Of a stretch of DNA of 64,000 nucleotides, positions 1-7,156 are shown one piece after another. Each line of letters begins with the position of its first letter. The first letter of the stretch is position 1. The DNA is taken from NCBI GenBank assembly GCA_964390725.1, contig CAYMIW010000014.1, positions 1 through 64,000 on the forward strand, written 5' to 3'. Origin of the DNA: JAABTH01 sp964390725 (GTDB lineage: Bacteria > Bacillota > Dethiobacteria > DTU022). The position numbers and the translations under genes are program-made. The notes beneath the pieces were generated by a model that saw only the letters and a program-made list of their open reading frames with translations, ran no database searches and had not been told where the DNA came from.

Positions 1-216
1 GATCCTCATGTTGATGTCAGGGAAATGGTTGTCGAACGAGATCACCCAACAGCCGGCCCAATTAAGCTGACCGGTGTTCCAACCAAACTATCACTTACCC
101 CCGGGGATGTCCTGCTTCCACCACCGACCCTGGGCCAGCACACCGAGGAAATATTAACTGCACTTGGTTATGGAAGTGAAACAATCAATGAGATGAAAGA
201 AAAAGGCATAGTGTAA
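1..216 (+). CDS. CaiB/BaiF-type CoA-transferase, C-terminal fragment
   Basis: The reading frame is open from the window edge to TAA at 214-216, giving the last 71 residues of a longer protein. The tail (HPTAGPIKLTGVPTKLS, then PPPTLGQHTEEIL) is the typical C-terminal end of family III CoA-transferases, which move CoA between carboxylic acids. The conserved G-HTEEIL-LGY ending is clear. The substrate cannot be told from this part, and the catalytic Asp lies outside the window. A terminator-like hairpin follows at 275, so this is probably the last gene of its transcript. Confidence 0.85.
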   Translation, partial: DPHVDVREMVVERDHPTAGPIKLTGVPTKLSLTPGDVLLPPPTLGQHTEEILTALGYGSETINEMKEKGIV

Positions 217-274
217 GCATCTAAAAAGTAAATTATTTTTTTAAGTAGTATATAATTATCTAGTAACCGTCCGG

Positions 275-299
275 GGCGCGGTTTACCGCGCCTTCATTT
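275..299 (+). terminator. Rho-independent terminator after CoA-transferase
   Basis: A perfect 7-bp GC stem (GGCGCGG/CCGCGCC, loop TTTA) at 275-292 is followed by a short T-rich run (TTCATTTT). It lies about 60 bases after the CoA-transferase stop. The U-tract is imperfect, so termination may be partial. Confidence 0.65.
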
Positions 300-436
300 T
301 ATAAAGGGAAGATCTTTCTATACTACCCAGATAGGAAGGATCAGATGTGCCCTAGAACTGGGTGAACATGGAGTATTGAACCTTTTATATTGTAACATTG
401 AACCGATTAAAAAATAATAATTCCGGGGTATTCTTA

Positions 437-1810
437 ATGAAACAGCTATCGCTTTTAGGCCAGTTAGAGCCTCTTGATCTTAATCCTCCCTTGCTGACCT
501 CCTTTTATGGTGGAGGAGGTAAAACCACGCTTATGCGTGCTTTGGCTGAAGAACTTAGCAACGCTGGATTAAAAGCTCTATTAACTACAACAACTAAAAT
601 ATTCCCCTATCCCGATTTAGTTCACTTCTACAGCGATAAACCGGTTAAGCTGAAAGCAGAACTCTTAAACCACTTAATTTCATCTAACCTGGCTGTATTC
701 GGCAGGCCGATCGAACAATCAGGGAAGATTGATGGAATTACTACAGAAGAAGCTGAAACGCTCTTTAAAGCTTTACAGGTTAGCTTGCTGGTTGAAGGAG
801 ACGGCTCAAAAGGACTGCCCATAAAAGGCTATAATGCCTATGAACCAGTATTACCAGCGGCAAGCAACCTGATTGTTCCGGTTATTGGCGCGAATGCCCT
901 GGAATGCCCGGTTGAGGAAAGTTATGTACATCGCAGTGCAACATATAAAATGCAGTTGGGTCTTGACGATAAAAAAAAGCAGATAATCGATGAAGATTTA
1001 ATTGCCAAAACATATGCGTACATGGCTAATGTGGGCCAAAAACAGGCAGCTGAAGCAAAAACTCTATACGTGTTGAACAAGTATGATTGCCTGAAGGATC
1101 CTGTCAGGGCGATAGAAATTGCCCGTGCAATGGGCAGGTATAATTTGCTCGGCACCTTGCTGGTTACAGAAGCCAGGATGGGTAATCCGGTTAAAATGGT
1201 ACTAGGGGTCCGAAAAAATCAGGAACCAGTGAAAGTTGCCGCTGTAATCCTGGCTGCCGGCACTTCTCGCCGTATGGGTAGAGATAAACTGGCGCTGCCG
1301 TTCAAAGACAGCACAGTTTTAGAAGAAACAATACGGCAGGTGCGTGGTGCAAACCTAGATCAAATAATCCTTGTTGTCCAGCCAGACAGTAAGTGGAAGC
1401 AGCTGGCTGAACGCCAAGAGATTAAAATAGTTGAAAATCCTGGTTATCTTTCAGGACAGGCCGGATCATTGATAAAAGGATTGGAAGCGGTTTCGGCAGA
1501 AATTCAGGGAGTACTTTTTACCCTGGCTGATCAGCCACTAATTACAAGCCCTGTATATAATCAACTGTTGAGCTCTTACAGGTTAAACCTGAAAAATGTA
1601 ACTTATCCGTTATACCAAGGCAAGCGCGGAAATCCTGTTTTGTTTGATCGAGTGCGATGGCCTGAGCTTCTTTGTTTAGCCGGAGACCGGGGTGGAAGAG
1701 AACTCCTGGCTGAAATTGAACCGAACCAACATGATCAGGTCGATCTTTCCAACCGGGAAATCTTAATCGACCTCGATACTGAAGCTGATTACAAAAAATA
1801 CTTATCCTGA
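437..1810 (+). CDS. YqeC-MocA fusion: molybdenum hydroxylase maturation protein
   Basis: This two-domain protein has 457 residues from ATG 437. The N-terminal part (about 1-260) matches the YqeC family of selenium-dependent hydroxylase accessory proteins, with a glycine-rich P-loop (YGGGGKTTLMRAL). The C-terminal part starts near residue 268 with VILAAGTSRRMG, the nucleotide-binding signature of MobA/MocA-like transferases that attach CMP or GMP to molybdopterin. Family knowledge links both domains to maturing xanthine-dehydrogenase-type enzymes. An upstream TTG at 398 would add 13 poorly conserved residues and has no ribosome site; the ATG start has only a weak GGGG upstream. No molybdenum hydroxylase gene lies in the window. 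Confidence 0.8.
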   Translation: MKQLSLLGQLEPLDLNPPLLTSFYGGGGKTTLMRALAEELSNAGLKALLTTTTKIFPYPDLVHFYSDKPVKLKAELLNHLISSNLAVFGRPIEQSGKIDGITTEEAETLFKALQVSLLVEGDGSKGLPIKGYNAYEPVLPAASNLIVPVIGANALECPVEESYVHRSATYKMQLGLDDKKKQIIDEDLIAKTYAYMANVGQKQAAEAKTLYVLNKYDCLKDPVRAIEIARAMGRYNLLGTLLVTEARMGNPVKMVLGVRKNQEPVKVAAVILAAGTSRRMGRDKLALPFKDSTVLEETIRQVRGANLDQIILVVQPDSKWKQLAERQEIKIVENPGYLSGQAGSLIKGLEAVSAEIQGVLFTLADQPLITSPVYNQLLSSYRLNLKNVTYPLYQGKRGNPVLFDRVRWPELLCLAGDRGGRELLAEIEPNQHDQVDLSNREILIDLDTEADYKKYLS

Positions 1811-1882
1811 TTTCTTGAAATAGTTTCCCGGGTAAAATTTATACAATTTATGTCAAAATTATAGTAAATAGCTAAAAAAGTA

Positions 1883-1911
1883 TTGACTTTGCTATTTTTG
1901 TAATGTATTTT
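1883..1911 (+). promoter_or_regulatory. Sigma-A-like promoter for riboswitch/ParM-like gene
   Basis: TTGACT (1883-1888), a 17-bp spacer and TATTTT (1906-1911) put the start of transcription near 1918, just before the riboswitch aptamer. The -35 matches well and the -10 is weak. Confidence 0.55.
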
Positions 1912-1935
1912 AAATATAGATTATTCTACGATACC

Positions 1936-2032
1936 TGATCGAAAAGGCAAACCTGTTGAAAAACAGGGACGCAAAGCTACAGGGTCTAAGATTCCGAACT
2001 TGGGATATATGACAGCCTGGCTAACCGAAACG
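1936..2032 (+). promoter_or_regulatory. Cyclic di-GMP-I (GEMM-I) riboswitch
   Basis: The aptamer core is clear by eye: GGCAAACC at 1946-1953, a stem closed by a GAAA tetraloop (CCTGTT-GAAA-AACAGG), GGGACGCAAAGC, then a second arm ending in GGCTAACCG near 2018-2026. These are the conserved blocks of class I c-di-GMP riboswitches. The segment from AACGGGT (about 2029) to ACCTGTT can form an alternative hairpin and may be part of the expression platform. No strong intrinsic terminator separates it from the gene, so control may be on translation; the AAGGAG at 2086-2091 is the obvious site to hide or expose. The regulated gene is the actin-like protein at 2103. Confidence 0.88.
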
Positions 2033-2102
2033 GGTTATTTAATATACCTGTTCAGCTTGTCAGCAGACTGTTACATAAAATGTTGAAGGAGCTGATATTA
2101 AA

Positions 2103-3107
2103 TTGTACGGTGAATTATTGGGAGTTGATGTTGGCTACGGGTTTGTTAAAAGTTTTGACGGAGAAAGTGAAATTGCATTTCCAAGCGTAGTTGGGATAGG
2201 TAGGGATATTTCATATCGTTCAGTGTTAAGCAATTATAAATCACCTCTTGATACTCTGGCGCTCAAGTACAATGGGAAAAACTATTTTATCGGTAACTAT
2301 GCCATTCGCCAAAGCTCTATCCCCAGCAGGTCGCTTGATATTAAAAAACCGGAAGATATCAACACCTTGCTCCTATTCTTGACTGCACTCGGGTTATACA
2401 GCGCTGAACCCCAGCAGCAGTATAGTGTTGTCACCGGTTTACCGACAAATTACATTCTCAGTTACCAGGAACAATTAAGCAATTTATTAAGTGGTGAACA
2501 CCAAATTACAATCGGCTTAAACGGAAGAACAGAAGAAAAAAGGCTGAATGTCAATGATATTAAAATAGTTCCCCAGCCGTTTGGCACCCTGTTTAACCTG
2601 GTTCTCGATAACAATGGAAATGTTGCAGATCAGGATATGAGTAATAAAATAGTGGGCATTGCTGATATAGGTTTCAAAACTGCCGATTTTGTAGTATCTG
2701 ATTCGCTTGAATTTGTTGACAGGCTCAGCTCTTCATCGAGCAGTGGTATGGTCAGCGCATACGAGATTATTGCCGCAATGATTAGGAGCAGGTATAAAAT
2801 TGATAAAAAAGATTTTGAGCTCGATCAAATCGTCAAAAATAAGACAATCAAAATTGCCGGTATAAATTATGATATCAGCGACATGATTTCTGAGGCATAC
2901 TACAATTTGGCCGCTAAGATAAAAACCGAGCTCGACTCTTTATGGGATTACCGCGAACTGGATGCAATTATTTTAACCGGAGGCGGGGGAGAAGCCCTGT
3001 CGGAATACCTGATACCAAAGTTCAATAATATGATGCTGGTTCAGGATGCTCAGTTTGCCAATGTGAAAGGGTTTTGGAAGCTGGCTAAAACTAACAGCAA
3101 CCGCTAA
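2103..3107 (+). CDS. ParM/Alp-like bacterial actin
   Basis: This 334-residue protein has an actin/Hsp70-type ATPase fold. Phosphate-1 is GVDVGYGFVK (residues 7-16), phosphate-2 is GIADIGFKTADFVV (about 181-194), and the adenosine motif ILTGGGGEAL lies near 291-300. Length and motif order fit ParM-like plasmid segregation actins and their chromosomal relatives. It starts at TTG 2103 behind AAGGAG; no ATG is usable nearby. No parR-like partner or centromere repeats are visible, so a partition role is doubtful. Its leader carries a c-di-GMP-I riboswitch, so filament formation is probably tied to c-di-GMP. A terminator follows directly. Confidence 0.8.
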   Translation: MYGELLGVDVGYGFVKSFDGESEIAFPSVVGIGRDISYRSVLSNYKSPLDTLALKYNGKNYFIGNYAIRQSSIPSRSLDIKKPEDINTLLLFLTALGLYSAEPQQQYSVVTGLPTNYILSYQEQLSNLLSGEHQITIGLNGRTEEKRLNVNDIKIVPQPFGTLFNLVLDNNGNVADQDMSNKIVGIADIGFKTADFVVSDSLEFVDRLSSSSSSGMVSAYEIIAAMIRSRYKIDKKDFELDQIVKNKTIKIAGINYDISDMISEAYYNLAAKIKTELDSLWDYRELDAIILTGGGGEALSEYLIPKFNNMMLVQDAQFANVKGFWKLAKTNSNR

Positions 3108-3141
3108 AAATGATAAAGAGCCTTTAACCTTTGCAGAGATC

Positions 3142-3172
3142 AAAAAAGACGGATTGATTAATCCGTCTTTTT
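3142..3172 (+). terminator. Rho-independent terminator after actin-like gene
   Basis: The hairpin AAAGACGGATT-GATT-AATCCGTCTTT runs straight into a T-tract. The A-rich 5' side also makes it usable on the minus strand, where it would end the Lrp-type gene at 3219. Confidence 0.85.
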
Positions 3173-3218
3173 ATTTTATCCGCAACAATGTGTCAATATG
3201 TTACTTTGATGATAAACT

Positions 3219-3449
3219 TTAGATAGACCAGGTAATGCGGCTGTCACTGCTGGTTACAACAGCTACTTTTCTTATTGCGATTAAGCTTTTTTCCAACTCC
3301 TGCATGTCACTCGCTTCAACATAGGCAATAATATCTGCGGGGCCGGTTACTACATGCGCTTGCTTGACACCCGGGATCTTACGGATTGCAGTAATTGTCT
3401 CGACAGGATCACCGGAACCGAACTGAACGAAAACATAGGCCGAGGTCAT
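3219..3449 (-). CDS. Stand-alone Lrp/AsnC ligand-binding (RAM) domain protein
   Basis: The 76-residue product (MTSAYVFVQFG...) is only the alpha-beta effector-binding domain of Lrp/AsnC regulators, with no helix-turn-helix. Single-domain versions are common in archaea and anaerobic bacteria and form ring oligomers that bind amino acids. The start at 3449 is chosen because AGGAG lies 7 bases upstream; the ATG at 3455 is too close to that site. It stands alone between the actin-like gene and the tRNA cluster. DNA binding would need a partner protein. Confidence 0.8.
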   Translation of the reverse strand: MTSAYVFVQFGSGDPVETITAIRKIPGVKQAHVVTGPADIIAYVEASDMQELEKSLIAIRKVAVVTSSDSRITWSI

Positions 3450-3617
3450 AGTCATTCTCCTTCCGCATTTATAATATGCTGTGCTTGGCAAAATAATACC
3501 GCGAAAACCGACACTTGTAAAGACAGTAAATTTACAAAATTAACAACAAAAGATCCAGGACGAACAAGTAAAAATATTGCCGGTATTTATTACCCCGATA
3601 TTTCCCCCATGATAAGA

Positions 3618-3648
3618 GTAAGGCGGGAGTATACAACTCCCGCCTTAC
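3618..3648 (-). terminator. Hairpin terminator downstream of tRNA-Lys
   Basis: A 13-bp perfect stem (GTAAGGCGGGAGT/ACTCCCGCCTTAC) has a 5-base loop. It lies just past the 3' end of tRNA-Lys on the minus strand and probably ends the tRNA transcript. The U-tract is weak on this strand and better on the plus strand. Confidence 0.65.
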
Positions 3649-3660
3649 TGTAATTTTTAC

Positions 3661-3736
3661 TGGTGAGCCATGAAGGATTCGAACCTTCGACACCCTGATT
3701 AAAAGTCAGGTGCTCTACCAACTGAGCTAATGGCCC
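3661..3736 (-). tRNA. tRNA-Lys (anticodon TTT)
   Basis: The 76-nt cloverleaf has a GGGCCAT acceptor start, D-arm AGCTCAGTTGGTAGAGC, anticodon loop CTTTTAA, T-arm GGTTCGAATCC and an encoded CCA. It is third in the Thr-Tyr-Lys cluster, 3 bases from tRNA-Tyr, and probably co-transcribed with it. Confidence 0.97.
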
Positions 3737-3739
3737 TTA

Positions 3740-3825
3740 TGGTGGAGAGGACTGGATTCGAACCAGTGAAGGCTGTGCCAGCAGATTTACAGTCTGCCCC
3801 CTTTGGCCAACTTGGGTACCTCTCC
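3740..3825 (-). tRNA. tRNA-Tyr (anticodon GTA)
   Basis: This is an 86-nt class II tRNA with a long variable arm. The acceptor is GGAGAGG/CCTCTCC, the anticodon loop contains GTA within GACTGTAAATC, the T-loop is GGTTCGAATCC, and CCA is encoded. A promoter sits 35 bases upstream. Confidence 0.97.
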
Positions 3826-3859
3826 ATAATCGAATACCCTGCAATTTAGGTACTATGAG

Positions 3860-3888
3860 ATTATACCGAATCTATTATACTTTTGCAA
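3860..3888 (-). promoter_or_regulatory. Promoter for tRNA-Tyr/tRNA-Lys
   Basis: On the minus strand TTGCAA (3883-3888), a 17-bp spacer and a perfect TATAAT (3860-3865) precede tRNA-Tyr. The tRNA-Tyr-Lys pair can therefore be transcribed independently of tRNA-Thr. Confidence 0.7.
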
Positions 3889-3912
3889 CCCCTGCAAGCA
3901 TTGAATTTCTTG

Positions 3913-3987
3913 TGGAGCCGACGAAGGGAATCGAACCCCCAACCTGCTGATTACAAATCAGCTGCTCTTCCGTTGAGCTACGTCGGC
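3913..3987 (-). tRNA. tRNA-Thr (anticodon TGT)
   Basis: The tRNA is 75 nt, with GCCGACG/CGTCGGC acceptor, anticodon loop with TGT inside GATTTGTAATC, T-arm GGTTCGATTCC and an encoded CCA. It is first in the minus-strand tRNA cluster. Confidence 0.97.
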
Positions 3988-4013
3988 AAAAAAGCTGCTT
4001 TTAAAGCATTAAT

Positions 4014-4042
4014 AGTATAGCTTATTTTAAATAATACGTCAA
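4014..4042 (-). promoter_or_regulatory. Promoter for tRNA-Thr
   Basis: On the minus strand TTGACG (4037-4042), a 17-bp spacer and TATACT (4014-4019) place the start of transcription about 20 bases upstream of tRNA-Thr. Confidence 0.7.
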
Positions 4043-4167
4043 CACGGGACGGGCAGGATTTTTTATTAATCCAACGAACTTTCTAGGTGTTGAACATGAG
4101 ATATAATATCATTAGAATCCAATCAGGGCAACATATATTTTTAATAATTTTGATCGGAGGAATTAAA

Positions 4168-4971
4168 ATGCCGGATTGCAAGATAGCTATTATTGGAGGA
4201 ACAGGAGTTTACACCCAGGATATGCTTGAAAAAGAAAAAGAAATATCTGTTGATACCCGTTATGGAACAGTAACCATGACCAGTGGAGAATACGAGGGGC
4301 GCACCATTTACTTTATGGCCCGTCATGGTGGTGGGCATTCAGTTCCACCGCACATGGTAAATTACAGGGCTAATATTGCCGCTCTTAAAAAACTTGATGT
4401 TGATGCGGTTATTTCCACTGCTGCGGTCGGAACTTTAAACAGCAGTATGCCTCCGGGCAGCAGAGTATTAATAGATCAATTTTTAGATTTTACAAAAAAT
4501 AGAACATTGACCTATTTTGAAGGCCAGGGCGGTATTGTCGTTCATACTGATTTTACTGTTCCTTATTGTGAAGAAACCCGATTAGCTATTATCAGGGCAG
4601 GAAACAGTATTAATGAAAAAGTGATTGACGGTGGTTGCTATGTTTGCGCTGAAGGACCGCGTTTTGAAACCCCGGCAGAAATAAAAATGTATAAAATGCT
4701 TGGCGGAGATCTTGTCGGTATGACCAATGTTCCTGAAGTTACCCTGGCCCGGGAAGCCGGTTTATGCTATGCCACTATTGCCCTGGCAACAAATTATGCA
4801 GCCGGCATTTCCCAAACACCTCTCAGCCATGAAGAAGTTCTTGAAGAGATGGAGAAAGGTAAAGAAGGCCTCCAGAAGCTTTTAATAACTGCTGCTTCTG
4901 CTATTAAACCGGTAAAAAATTGTAATTGCGCTGAATCCGGTAAATACTGGCGGGAAGAACTTCACGGCTGA
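4168..4971 (+). CDS. MTAP-family purine nucleoside phosphorylase, probably methylthioinosine phosphorylase
   Basis: The 267-residue protein is a PNP/MTAP family member: phosphate loop GGTGVY at the N-terminus, RHGGGHSVPPH, EGPRFETPAE, and GMTNVPEVTLAREAGLCYA. Adenine-specific MTAPs have Asp in the base-binding TDYD motif; here the same place reads ATNYAAG, with Asn, which favours 6-oxopurines. The next gene is an MtaD deaminase, which turns methylthioadenosine into methylthioinosine, so methylthioinosine is the likely substrate. Start ATG 4168 has CGGAGG at 4155-4160; an upstream in-frame ATG at 4087 lacks conservation and a ribosome site. Confidence 0.82.
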   Translation: MPDCKIAIIGGTGVYTQDMLEKEKEISVDTRYGTVTMTSGEYEGRTIYFMARHGGGHSVPPHMVNYRANIAALKKLDVDAVISTAAVGTLNSSMPPGSRVLIDQFLDFTKNRTLTYFEGQGGIVVHTDFTVPYCEETRLAIIRAGNSINEKVIDGGCYVCAEGPRFETPAEIKMYKMLGGDLVGMTNVPEVTLAREAGLCYATIALATNYAAGISQTPLSHEEVLEEMEKGKEGLQKLLITAASAIKPVKNCNCAESGKYWREELHG

Positions 4972-5006
4972 TTTAAAATCCAGGCCAGCAGAAAGGAGAG
5001 TGCCGA

Positions 5007-6323
5007 TTGAATAATATACTGATTCAAAATGCTATCCTGGTTACCATGGACAGGGATCGCCCCCAGTGGTTTACTGGTGACCTGTTAGTTGAAAACAATA
5101 TAATAACCCGAATAGTAAAACGACCAGAAAAAATTGTAAATGTAAACAATGCTACCGTATTAAACGGAGATAATTACCTGTTTATGCCCGGGTTAATCAA
5201 CACCCATGGACATGCTGCAATGACATTGTTTCGCGGCTATGCAGACGATCTTTCTCTAAAAGAATGGCTTGAAGATAAAATATGGCCTATTGAAGAACAT
5301 TTAAATGATGAAGATGTTTACTGGGGAACCATGCTCGCTGCCTGTGAAATGCTAAAGGGCGGAACAACGACATTCACCGATATGTATTTTTTCATGGATC
5401 GGGCTGCTGATGCAGCAGCCGACAGTGGCATCAGAGCTGTATTATCCAGGGGTATGATCGGAATTGGTGAATCTGCTGAAATCGGTTTGACTGAAACCAA
5501 AAGGCTAATCGAAGAGAGACATGGAACAGAAAACGGTCGCCTGAATGTTATATTGGGACCTCATGCACCTTATACCTGCCCACCGGAATTCCTGAAAAGA
5601 GTTTTAAACCTTGCCGAAGAAACCGGCAGGCCGCTCAACATTCATCTTTCGGAAACTAAAAACGAAGTTGATGAAAGTTATGCTACTTACGGTAAAAGTC
5701 CTATCGAACTTGTTAATGAAATTGGTTTATTCAATTATCATGTTTTGGCAGCACATTGTGTTCACCTTAGCGAGCTTGATCTGGAAATTCTTGCAGAAAA
5801 CAATGTAGGAGTGGCTCATAACCCGGTAAGCAATTTAAAACTGGGTAGCGGCATTGCCAGGGTGGCTGATATGCTTAGAAGAGGTATCGTTGTTGGTATT
5901 GGAACTGATGGGGTTTCCAGCAATAACAACCTCGACATGATTGAAGAAATGCGCACAGCAGCTTTACTACAAAAAGGGGTCAGGATGGATCCGGCCCTGA
6001 TTAGTGCTGAAACTGCCCTCCAAATGGCTACAATAAACGGAGCAAAAGTGCTTCATTTAGAAAAAGTCGGTATGCTCAAGGAAGGGTGGAAAGCAGACAT
6101 TATAGGCCTGAATATCAAAAAACCTCATCTTGTTCCGCTACACAACCCATTGGCTCATATTGTCTATTCAGCCTCGGCTTCCGATGTGGAATATGTTATT
6201 GTTGACGGTTCACTTCTGCTGGACAAAGGAGAAATGAAATTGATGGACGAAGAGAAAATACTGAAAGAAGCCTCGAAACATGCCCAAAATCTGGTTGAAG
6301 CAACTAAAAGAAATAAGGGGTAA
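5007..6323 (+). CDS. mtaD: 5-methylthioadenosine/S-adenosylhomocysteine deaminase
   Basis: The 438-residue protein belongs to the metal-dependent amidohydrolases: HGHAAMTLFRGYADD with the N-terminal metal-ligand histidines (here in NTHGH), HLSETKNEV, AAHCVHL and GTDGVSSNN supply the metal ligands and catalytic Asp. Length and motifs match MtaD/SAH deaminases, which deaminate methylthioadenosine or S-adenosylhomocysteine to the inosine forms. The start is TTG 5007 behind AAAGGAG; no ATG fits. It lies 35 bases after the phosphorylase and 3 bases before surE, so all three are probably one transcript for nucleoside salvage. Confidence 0.9.
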   Translation: MNNILIQNAILVTMDRDRPQWFTGDLLVENNIITRIVKRPEKIVNVNNATVLNGDNYLFMPGLINTHGHAAMTLFRGYADDLSLKEWLEDKIWPIEEHLNDEDVYWGTMLAACEMLKGGTTTFTDMYFFMDRAADAAADSGIRAVLSRGMIGIGESAEIGLTETKRLIEERHGTENGRLNVILGPHAPYTCPPEFLKRVLNLAEETGRPLNIHLSETKNEVDESYATYGKSPIELVNEIGLFNYHVLAAHCVHLSELDLEILAENNVGVAHNPVSNLKLGSGIARVADMLRRGIVVGIGTDGVSSNNNLDMIEEMRTAALLQKGVRMDPALISAETALQMATINGAKVLHLEKVGMLKEGWKADIIGLNIKKPHLVPLHNPLAHIVYSASASDVEYVIVDGSLLLDKGEMKLMDEEKILKEASKHAQNLVEATKRNKG

Positions 6324-6326
6324 ATA

Positions 6327-7118
6327 ATGGATAATATTCATATCCTGGTTACAAACGATGATGGTATCAATGCTGAGGGTATAGGTTGCCTTAGTCGGGT
6401 GCTGGCCGATAACAATCCCGGTTTACGTCTTTCCGTAGTGGCACCGGATCGGGAAAGAAGCGCCATCGGTCATGCCATAACGATGCACAAGCCTCTCCGC
6501 GCAGAAATTGTCAGGATCAATAATAATAGTAATAATCTATCTGGCTGGGCTGTGAACGGTACTCCTTCAGATTGTGTGAAACTTGCTGTCGAAGCTATCC
6601 TGGATGAAAAACCACATTTGGTTATCTCTGGCATAAATCGCGGCAGCAACCTTGGGACCGATGTTTTATATTCCGGCACTGTATCGGCTGCCGTGGAGGG
6701 TTACATCATGGGCATTCCGTCCCTGGCGGTATCGCTGACCGGGGATGGCAAAAAAGAAGATTACTGTTATGTTGCCGATTTCATCAGCAAGCTGTTTCCG
6801 CTTTTAATAGACAGCACGATCGGGCGGCCACCCCTGATCAATATTAATATTCCAGTTAACACTGATGCTATTAAAGGAACCAGGGTAACTTCTCTTGGTT
6901 CACGACGCTATCGCAATACTTTTGAAAAAAGAGTTGACCCCCGGGGAATGCATTATTACTGGATGGCTGGAGAAGTTATTGATGACGATCCTGAAGATAT
7001 TGACAGTGATACGCGAGCAATTCGCGAGAATTATATCTCGGTAACTCCAATTCACTTTAAACTTACCGACCGGGATGCAATGGGCAGTTTGGAAAACATT
7101 ATTAAACAAGTAGGTTAA
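6327..7118 (+). CDS. surE: 5'-nucleotidase SurE
   Basis: The 263-residue protein begins with the SurE signature ILVTNDDGINAEGI (the DD pair binds the divalent metal), followed by VVAPDRERSAIGHAIT and ISGINRGSNLGTDVLYSGTV. SurE removes phosphate from nucleoside 5'- and 3'-monophosphates. It starts 3 bases after mtaD, suggesting a role in the same nucleoside turnover. Confidence 0.95.
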   Translation: MDNIHILVTNDDGINAEGIGCLSRVLADNNPGLRLSVVAPDRERSAIGHAITMHKPLRAEIVRINNNSNNLSGWAVNGTPSDCVKLAVEAILDEKPHLVISGINRGSNLGTDVLYSGTVSAAVEGYIMGIPSLAVSLTGDGKKEDYCYVADFISKLFPLLIDSTIGRPPLININIPVNTDAIKGTRVTSLGSRRYRNTFEKRVDPRGMHYYWMAGEVIDDDPEDIDSDTRAIRENYISVTPIHFKLTDRDAMGSLENIIKQVG

Positions 7119-7156
7119 CCAAATTGTTTAAGACTTAAACGTCAAAGGAGTATAAA

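Noticed and set aside
300..400. A riboswitch or tiny leader frame (ATG to TGA, six codons, near 343) before the YqeC-MocA gene.
   Set aside because: The CCCAG/CTGGG pairing is short, no known aptamer core is seen and the peptide has no telling composition.
2103..3107. Plasmid partition locus or integrated plasmid.
   Set aside because: No parR-like gene, no repeats resembling a centromere and no replication gene; neighbours are ordinary chromosomal genes.
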